This document shows positions 6,461 through 6,769 of a stretch of 6,769 nucleotides of DNA, piece after piece; the stretch's first letter is position 1; each line of letters begins with the position of its first letter. Origin of the DNA: Thermoleophilia bacterium (GTDB taxonomy: Bacteria; Actinomycetota; Thermoleophilia; Gaiellales; Gaiellaceae); NCBI GenBank assembly GCA_014534415.1, contig JACVRM010000116.1, forward strand, positions 1-6,769. Reading direction: 5' to 3'. The position numbers and the translations under genes are program-made. The notes under the pieces were generated by a model that searched no databases, was not told the origin of the DNA, and saw only the letters and a list, made by a program, of their open reading frames with translations.

Positions 6461-6769
6461 TCACACGATCTTCTCCCACGTGTCCCAGCGCCGGTCGACG
6501 TGCATGCCGGCGCGCTCGTACAGCCGCAGCGCTCCCGTCGTGTTCTCGGCGTCCACGCCGAGGCCGACGCGCTTCTTGCCACGGCGGTGGAGCTCCACGA
6601 AAGAATGCCGGAGGAGCGCCAGCGCGAGACCCCGGCGGCGCCACGGCCGGCGGACGCCGAGCACGCTCACCCAGCCCATGTCCGGATCGCCTGACTCCCG
6701 CGGGCGGCAGAGCGAGAAGCCCGCGATCTCGTCGCCGTCGTAGGCGATGAACCAGAGCGCCGGATCGAA
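6461..6769 (-). CDS. GNAT-family N-acetyltransferase, C-terminal part
   Basis: The last 102 codons of a GNAT acetyltransferase; its 5' part lies beyond the right edge. The reading frame is open from the window end: FDPALWFIAYDGDEIAGF forms the strand pair before the cofactor loop; VSVLGVRRPWRRRGLALALLRHSF holds the acetyl-CoA loop (R-R-R-G-L-A); and LGVDAENTTGALRLYERAGM is the final strand-helix segment. This pattern, with LGVDAEN-TGA-LYERAGM, resembles actinobacterial two-domain GNAT proteins related to mycothiol synthase (MshD), but the first domain is not visible, so neither the two-domain build nor the substrate can be confirmed. The stop is TGA at 6463-6461. It is in the same direction as accDA, 107 bp upstream of accD. 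Confidence 0.85.
   Translation of the reverse strand, partial: FDPALWFIAYDGDEIAGFSLCRPRESGDPDMGWVSVLGVRRPWRRRGLALALLRHSFVELHRRGKKRVGLGVDAENTTGALRLYERAGMHVDRRWDTWEKIV

Noticed and set aside
5892..6743. Plus-strand open frame opposite accD and the right-hand GNAT gene (283 codons)
   Set aside because: Antisense to two well-supported genes and their gap; composition is typical of a shadow frame.
1..6769. CRISPR arrays, insertion sequences, tRNA or rRNA genes, or a novel defence system
   Set aside because: No regularly spaced repeats, terminal inverted repeats, transposase motifs or RNA-gene-like segments were seen. Every long stretch is explained by conserved metabolic or repair genes.

Overview
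This is a gene-dense, high-GC bacterial window. It holds seven protein genes (two cut by the window edges) and only two short intergenic gaps. The codon third positions are almost all G or C. The gene set suggests a member of the Actinomycetota, perhaps a deep-branching class such as Thermoleophilia. The reasons are bacterial-type accD and accA as separate subunits, two actinobacterial-looking GNAT acetyltransferases (one resembling the mycothiol-synthase type), a type II NADH dehydrogenase, and a multidomain NHEJ ligase. This placement is inference; no rRNA or other taxonomic marker is present.

Left, plus strand (1-1282): the C-terminal part of a type II NADH dehydrogenase (FAD/NAD-dependent quinone reductase), followed with an 8-bp overlap by a GNAT-family N-acetyltransferase of about 258 aa. 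This pair runs convergently into the minus-strand genes, and the 3' ends overlap by 23 bp.

Centre, minus strand (4450 down to 1260): ligD, a 775-aa NHEJ ligase in the order 3'-phosphoesterase, ATP-dependent ligase, primase/polymerase. It is coupled through an ATGA start/stop overlap to a 288-aa Nif3/DUF34-like protein whose predicted metal site has one His replaced by Glu. No ku gene is visible in the window.

Right, minus strand (6769 down to 4529): the C-terminal part of a second GNAT protein, a 107-bp gap, then accD (GTG start, zinc ribbon) and accA overlapping by 11 bp. AccD and AccA together form the carboxyltransferase of acetyl-CoA carboxylase, the first committed step of fatty-acid synthesis. 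A strong 10-bp stem-loop at the accA stop codon, followed by a short U-tract, looks like the intrinsic terminator that separates accDA from ligD-nif3. Just beyond it lie two abutting DnaA-box-like 9-mers in the presumed ligD promoter region.

Shine-Dalgarno sequences are weak or absent before most starts, and overlapping stop/start codons join three of the adjacent gene pairs. No mobile element, CRISPR array, tRNA or rRNA was seen. Most of the window is conserved housekeeping and repair content. The least ordinary points are the divergent Nif3-like protein, its coupling to ligD, and the accA-ligD junction.
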